From contig CAYOFK010000118.1 of the NCBI GenBank assembly GCA_964403185.1, positions 1 to 10,087 of the forward strand: a DNA stretch of 10,087 nt, read 5' to 3'. The position numbers were made by a program, and so were the translations under genes. This DNA comes from CAYOFK01 sp964403185. GTDB lineage: Bacteria > Bacteroidota > Bacteroidia > Bacteroidales > VadinHA17. The notes beneath the pieces were generated by a model. That model was not told the origin of the DNA. It made no database searches and saw only the letters and a program-made list of their open reading frames with translations. Positions 6,371-10,087 of this stretch are shown here, in pieces. Positions within the stretch are counted from its first letter, which is position 1. Every line of letters starts with the position of its first letter.

Positions 6371-8716
6371 ATGATGAACAGAATGCCCTGCGGGATCAAG
6401 AAATACTGTGCCTTCCTGGTGGTACTTGTTGTATGTTTATTTCCGGCAAGTTCGCAGCAATCCTTTACTTTAAGCGGTGCTGTTACGGATGCAGATAATG
6501 GTGAAGCGATGATCGGTGCAACCGTTTTCATACAGGAACTGAATACCGGTGTGGCTGCCAATGAATATGGTTTTTACTCTCTGACCCTGTCGAAAGGACT
6601 CTATAATGTAAGCGTATCATTCATAGGTTTTGAGATTTTTTCTTTTTCCATAACCCTCGACAGGGACATCAGAAGAGACATCGGTCTTCAGACTGTTCCC
6701 AGTACACTTGAAGAGGTGATTGTAAAAGGCGTTGCACCCGATGAGAATATAAAATCACCCGAGATGAGCATCCTGAAGTTCAATATAAAAGAAATCAAAA
6801 CTATACCGGTATTGTTTGGTGAGCAGGATGTCCTGAAAACCATCCTGTTGCTGCCGGGCGTACAATCCTCCGGTGAAGGAAGTACCGGATTTCATGTCAG
6901 GGGTGGTGATAACGGACAAAACTTAATCCTTCTGGACGGGGCTCCGGTATATAATCCGGCCCACCTACTGGGATTTTTCTCAGTTTTCAATTCGGATGCC
7001 ATTAATGACATGAAACTTTATAAAGGAGGCATTCCCCCTGAATTCGGAGGACGCATCAGTTCTGTTCTGGATATCCGGGCCAGGGAGGGAAACCTGAAGA
7101 AATTCGGAGTTTCCGGCGGACTGGGATTGATCTCTTCAAGGATCATAGTTGAGGGCCCCTTAAAGAAGGAAACCGGCTCGTTCATTGTGGCAGGCCGCCG
7201 AACATATGCCGATTTGTTTTTGCTTTTTTCAAGAGACACATTGGTGCGGAACAATACGCTTTACTTTTATGATTTTAACCTGAAAGCAAATTACAAACTT
7301 GGTAAGAATGACCGCTTGTACCTTTCGGGATACTTTGGAAGGGATGTGTTTGAATTCCAGAATACCTTCGGAATGGATTGGGGCAATGCCACTGCCACAC
7401 TGCGCTGGAATCATATATTCAATAACCGTTTGTTTCTGAACAGTTCGCTGATATACAGCAATTACAATTATATATTCAGAATTAATGAGGAAAGTGGCGG
7501 ATTGAACATAAGATCGGCTATCCGGGATGGAAACCTTAAAGAAGATTTCCAGTTTTTTCTAAATCCTTTAAACACATTCAGGTTTGGATTCAAATTCAAT
7601 TATCACAATTTTATTCCGGGTGAGATTTATACGGAGGGCGAATTCCAGGTAAATGATACGAAGCTCACTCAAAAACATGCACTTGAAGCCGCTCTCTACT
7701 GGTCACATAAAACCCAGCCGTTTGAGTGGTTATCGGTGGTATATGGTGTGCGGGTTCCCATGTATTATATGGTGGGTCCGGGAACGGAGTATCTGTTCGA
7801 TGATAAGGGCATCGTTTTGGATACCATACACTACAAATCCGGCGATGTAATGGCACAATACATGGATATTGAACCACGCCTTTCTGCCAGTTTCAGGCTG
7901 GGAACCCTCAGTTCTTTAAAGTTGTCCTTCAACCGGATCAATCAGTATGTCCATCTCCTGTCGAATACCACTTCTGAAACTCCCCTGGATGTCTGGTTGC
8001 CCAGCAGTAAATCTGTGAAACCGCAAATTGGTGACCAGGTGGCTATAGGATATTTCAGAAATTTCTCTGAGAACCGCTGGGAAACCTCCATAGAGGTTTA
8101 TTATAAGTTTATGAAAAACCAGATTGATTATAAAAATGGAGCCAATATTTTCTTTAATGAACTGATAGAATCACAATTGGAGTATGGGAATGGACGTGCT
8201 TATGGTACCGAATTTCTGATACGGAAAACGTATGGGAAATTGCGCGGGTGGCTTGCATATACGCTGGCGCGATCTGAGAGGAGCTTTGAAAAGATTAACC
8301 AGGGACACCACTACCCGGCAAAACAGGACCGGATGCATGACATCTCCATTGTTGCCACTTACGAGTTGAATGAACGCTGGACGTTTTCGGGGACCTGGGT
8401 ATATTATACCGGAAATGCGGTCACATTCCCAAGTGGGAAATACCGGATTGAGGGTAAAACCGTGAATATGTACACCGAACGTAATGGATACCGGATGCCG
8501 CCTTACCACCGTCTGGATATGGGAGCTACAAGATATAATAAGAAGAAGGGACGGTTTGAATCGAGCTGGAACTTTTCAATTTATAATGTGTATGCCAGAA
8601 AAAATGCCTTTTCAATAAGTTTTGTTGAAGATAAGAACGATCCTGCCAGAACCAACGCAGTGCGTTTGTCACTTTTTTCAATCATACCCTCAGTAAGTTT
8701 TAATTTTAAATTCTAA
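6371..8716 (+). CDS. TonB-dependent outer-membrane receptor with N-terminal carboxypeptidase-regulatory-like domain
   Basis: 781 residues. It imports a ligand across the outer membrane using energy from the TonB-ExbB-ExbD complex. A signal peptide ends near residue 28 (FPASS-QQ). Residues about 32-107 form a carboxypeptidase-D-regulatory-like beta domain (SGAVTDADNGEAMIGATVFI, then GFYSLTLSKGLYNVSVSFIGFE), typical of Bacteroidetes receptors. The plug domain (about 130-240) shows LLPGVQSSGEGSTGFHVRGG and NLILLDGAPVYNPAHLLGFF, ending PPEFGGRISSVLDIRAREG. The remainder is a beta-barrel of alternating aromatic strands, closing with SVSFNFKF, a C-terminal phenylalanine signal for outer-membrane insertion. 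At 781 residues it is clearly shorter than SusC-type glycan receptors (about 1000) and lacks an adjoining SusD. The partner is instead the DUF4249 lipoprotein 14 bp downstream. Ligand is unknown; nothing nearby points to a siderophore, vitamin or glycan. ATG 6371 is followed in frame by further ATGs (codons 2 and 5), so the exact start is uncertain by a few residues. Confidence 0.93.
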   Translation: MMNRMPCGIKKYCAFLVVLVVCLFPASSQQSFTLSGAVTDADNGEAMIGATVFIQELNTGVAANEYGFYSLTLSKGLYNVSVSFIGFEIFSFSITLDRDIRRDIGLQTVPSTLEEVIVKGVAPDENIKSPEMSILKFNIKEIKTIPVLFGEQDVLKTILLLPGVQSSGEGSTGFHVRGGDNGQNLILLDGAPVYNPAHLLGFFSVFNSDAINDMKLYKGGIPPEFGGRISSVLDIRAREGNLKKFGVSGGLGLISSRIIVEGPLKKETGSFIVAGRRTYADLFLLFSRDTLVRNNTLYFYDFNLKANYKLGKNDRLYLSGYFGRDVFEFQNTFGMDWGNATATLRWNHIFNNRLFLNSSLIYSNYNYIFRINEESGGLNIRSAIRDGNLKEDFQFFLNPLNTFRFGFKFNYHNFIPGEIYTEGEFQVNDTKLTQKHALEAALYWSHKTQPFEWLSVVYGVRVPMYYMVGPGTEYLFDDKGIVLDTIHYKSGDVMAQYMDIEPRLSASFRLGTLSSLKLSFNRINQYVHLLSNTTSETPLDVWLPSSKSVKPQIGDQVAIGYFRNFSENRWETSIEVYYKFMKNQIDYKNGANIFFNELIESQLEYGNGRAYGTEFLIRKTYGKLRGWLAYTLARSERSFEKINQGHHYPAKQDRMHDISIVATYELNERWTFSGTWVYYTGNAVTFPSGKYRIEGKTVNMYTERNGYRMPPYHRLDMGATRYNKKKGRFESSWNFSIYNVYARKNAFSISFVEDKNDPARTNAVRLSLFSIIPSVSFNFKF

Positions 8717-8730
8717 ACCAGTTGGCCATA

Positions 8731-9525
8731 ATGTTAAGAAGAAACATCATTTTGTTCGTTTTCACTTTATTAATTGCATCCTGCGAAGATATCATCCAAA
8801 TTGATCTGCGCAGTGTGGAACCAAAGATCGTTATAGAGGGGACCATCTCAAACCAGGATGTCCTGCCAATGGTGAAAATCACCAAATCAACAGACTACTA
8901 TGACCCGGGCATTTATGAGCAGGTGAGCGGGGCGTCTGTGATCATGCGTGATGACCTTGGTTTTTCAGAAACACTCAGGGAGGCAGAACCCGGAGTGTAC
9001 GTGGCAGACAGTATCGCAGCCCGGGAAGGAAGCGATTACTTCCTTGAAGTAAGAGTGGAAGGAGAGGTGTATTCTGCCCGGAGCAGAATGGAATATATCG
9101 TCCCGATAGATTCTCTGAAAGTTGAGTATATTCCAGGACGAGGATTTTTTAATGAGGGCTTTTACATCCATTGTTTTTTTCATGATCCTGCGGAAGATGA
9201 GAATTTTTACAGGGTTATTGCATATAAAAACGGACAAATGGAGCAAGCTCTGAACCTGACCGATGATATTTTTATCAATGGAAGGACTGTGGACTTTTTC
9301 CTTTTTTTCCCCGTTTACCAGGTCGGAGATACCGCAACCATTGACCTCCTTAGCCTGGACCCTGCAGTCTATGATTATTACCTGACATTACAAAATGTGG
9401 TTAGCATGCACGGTGGCGGCAACCCAGCCAACCCTTCCAATCCCAACAGCAACATCTCAAATGGGGCTCTTGGCTATTTTGGAGCCCTGGCCACACACCG
9501 GGAGTATTTAGTGATTGGGGAGTGA
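8731..9525 (+). CDS. DUF4249 family lipoprotein, partner of the TonB-dependent receptor
   Basis: 264 residues from the ATG at 8731. A lipoprotein signal peptide (MLRRNIILFVFTLLIASC, acylated Cys18) is followed by acidic residues (ED) right after the cysteine. The body is a DUF4249-type beta-rich protein: EPKIVIEGTISNQD (starting near residue 27) is the characteristic first strand, a run of predicted beta segments follows, and the C-terminus NPSNPNSNISNGALGYFGAL is the family's usual closing motif, so it appears complete. DUF4249 genes commonly follow carboxypeptidase-like-domain TonB receptors in Bacteroidota, and the order here is the same with 14 bp between stop and start. By analogy with SusD next to SusC it may be a surface ligand-capturing lid, but I know of no established biochemical role. 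A TTG at 8722 could extend it by three residues; ATG is preferred because it puts the arginines at the usual place in the signal peptide. No Shine-Dalgarno is visible. Confidence 0.88.
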   Translation: MLRRNIILFVFTLLIASCEDIIQIDLRSVEPKIVIEGTISNQDVLPMVKITKSTDYYDPGIYEQVSGASVIMRDDLGFSETLREAEPGVYVADSIAAREGSDYFLEVRVEGEVYSARSRMEYIVPIDSLKVEYIPGRGFFNEGFYIHCFFHDPAEDENFYRVIAYKNGQMEQALNLTDDIFINGRTVDFFLFFPVYQVGDTATIDLLSLDPAVYDYYLTLQNVVSMHGGGNPANPSNPNSNISNGALGYFGALATHREYLVIGE

Positions 9526-9530
9526 GCTTT

Positions 9531-9550
9531 AAAAATTGTCCGGCGGACAA
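9531..9550 (-). terminator. Intrinsic terminator for the leftward uracil-DNA glycosylase gene
   Basis: Read on the minus strand, TTGTCC-GCC-GGACAA forms a 6-bp perfect stem with a 3-nt loop (9536-9550) followed at once by TTTTT (9531-9535). It lies about 110 nt past the stop of the glycosylase gene and only a few bases past the end of the convergent DUF4249 gene. On the plus strand the hairpin has no T-run, so it would act there at most as a 3' stabiliser. Confidence 0.55.
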
Positions 9551-9579
9551 GTTAACCCTGCCGTCGACAAGTCTACGAT

Positions 9580-9619
9580 GGGCCAGTAGGGGCCAGGTAG
9601 CAGAGCGTAGCAGAATTAA
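9580..9619. repeat. Short degenerate tandem repeats, period about 10 bp, noncoding
   Basis: Two pairs of short repeats stand side by side: GGGCCA at 9580-9585 and 9590-9595, then GTAGCAGA at 9597-9604 and 9607-9614, each with a 10-bp period. A looser echo (CCGgCGGACAAGT near 9540, CCGtCGACAAGT near 9561) precedes them. No open frame resembling a protein covers them. The stretch is more GC-rich than the AT-rich bases beyond it (9620-9659). Function, if any, is unknown. Confidence 0.35.
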
Positions 9620-9659
9620 ATGCAGATCGATTTAGTAATCTTTCCCCGTAATCATACTA

Positions 9660-10087
9660 TTAACCTGAGTTACAGTACCTGGCCATCAGTGTTCTTATCC
9701 CTGAATAGTTACGTTCCATCTCTGCTTTCTTATCAGGGTTAAATAACAGTGCTGCAGGATGTCTGACAGGATATATGATCATGTCATGAACATGGAAAAC
9801 CTTTCCGAATACGCCATATACTTCTGCTTTTGGCGGAAAATCGAGATGATATTCCTTAAACAGATACCGGGTTGCATGGAACCCCAGCGGAACAAGAATA
9901 CGCGGTTGAACCATGTTAATTTCTTCCGACAGAAATTGGGTACAGCTATGAATTTCATCCTTCGAGGGGCGCCGCGATTTTGGCAACATGCACTTGATCA
10001 GATTGGTCAGGTAAAAATAATCCCTGGAAAGCCCTGCGGTTTTCATCAATTGGTTAAATATCCTGCCTGAAGGTCCAATGAGGAGCC
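9660..10087 (-). CDS. Uracil-DNA glycosylase, family 4-like, C-terminal part (N-terminus outside window)
   Basis: The frame is open from the right edge through 141 residues to a TAA at 9660-9662. The visible part begins LLIGPSGRIFNQLMKTAGL, the GPSG(R/K) region after the catalytic motif, so the true start and the first motif lie beyond the window; internal ATG at 10044-10046 is not the start. Supporting motifs: YLTNLIKC with a second Cys 16 residues on (KCMLPKSRRPSKDEIHSC), matching the spacing of the two C-terminal iron-sulfur cysteines of the Thermotoga enzyme; LVPLGFHATRYLF; and RHPAALLFNPDKK, the conserved HPxxLL motif that contacts the DNA. The enzyme excises uracil from DNA to begin base-excision repair. 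The KRRIH loop of UdgX is absent, which argues against that subfamily. The fold is clear; assignment to family 4 rather than family 5 rests on motifs visible here because the other two cysteines are off-window. It is convergent with the DUF4249 gene. Confidence 0.88.
   Translation of the reverse strand, partial: LLIGPSGRIFNQLMKTAGLSRDYFYLTNLIKCMLPKSRRPSKDEIHSCTQFLSEEINMVQPRILVPLGFHATRYLFKEYHLDFPPKAEVYGVFGKVFHVHDMIIYPVRHPAALLFNPDKKAEMERNYSGIRTLMARYCNSG

Noticed and set aside
8171..8509. A 112-codon minus-strand open frame inside the TonB receptor gene
   Set aside because: It lies wholly opposite strongly supported beta-barrel coding sequence and its translation has no recognisable features.
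9759..10070. A 103-codon plus-strand open frame at the right end
   Set aside because: It is the reverse of the uracil-DNA glycosylase gene, whose motifs (KC...C, HPAALL) identify the true strand.
1..10087. CRISPR arrays, tRNA or rRNA genes, insertion sequences, riboswitches
   Set aside because: Reading through the window I found no regular spacer-repeat array, cloverleaf-like sequence, transposase motif or recognisable riboswitch core.

Overview
The window looks like a piece of a Bacteroidota (Bacteroidetes-type) chromosome, probably a draft or metagenome-assembled scaffold. The lineage evidence is a TonB-dependent receptor with an N-terminal carboxypeptidase-regulatory-like domain followed directly by a DUF4249 lipoprotein, a periplasmic-binding-protein/LysM fusion of the type annotated in this phylum, near absence of Shine-Dalgarno sequences before the starts, and a good match to the Bacteroidetes promoter pattern TTTG-N19-TAnnTTTG ahead of the LysM gene. 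The draft-assembly evidence is a run of exactly 100 N with the same 55 bp on both sides.

Layout, left to right. (1) 1-515, minus: the first 171 residues of a helical, TPR-like protein of unknown function, cut by the window edge. (2) 516-822: a divergent control region with a strong plus-strand promoter candidate and a weaker minus-strand one. (3) 823-2775, plus: an exported protein with three LysM domains and a type 1 periplasmic-binding-protein fold. (4) 2732-2941: a scaffold gap flanked by a 55-bp duplication, most likely an unmerged contig overlap; with it collapsed, genes 3 and 5 converge with only 22 bp between them. (5) 2953-6249, minus: a two-gene unit in which a cation-chloride-cotransporter-like (SLC12-like) membrane transporter is followed 15 bp later by a lipoprotein phosphodiesterase of the nucleotide pyrophosphatase/phosphodiesterase (NPP) family. 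Both use GTG starts. (6) 6250-6370: a divergent intergenic region. (7) 6371-9525, plus: the TonB-dependent receptor and the DUF4249 lipoprotein, 14 bp apart, very probably one envelope uptake or surface-binding unit. (8) 9526-9659: a noncoding stretch with a minus-strand hairpin-plus-T terminator and short degenerate repeats. (9) 9660-10087, minus: the C-terminal part of a family-4-like uracil-DNA glycosylase, open to the right edge.

Functionally this is mainly an envelope and transport neighbourhood: peptidoglycan binding, ion transport, outer-membrane uptake, and surface or periplasmic phosphodiester hydrolysis, with a DNA repair gene at the right edge. I see no mobile element, CRISPR array, tRNA, rRNA or defence system, and no convincing new multi-gene system. 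The points most worth a second look are the NPP-family enzyme that keeps all seven metal/catalytic residues but lacks a block of roughly 50-60 residues, the assembly artefact at the gap, and a bacterial SLC12-like transporter that keeps the serine pair associated with sodium binding.
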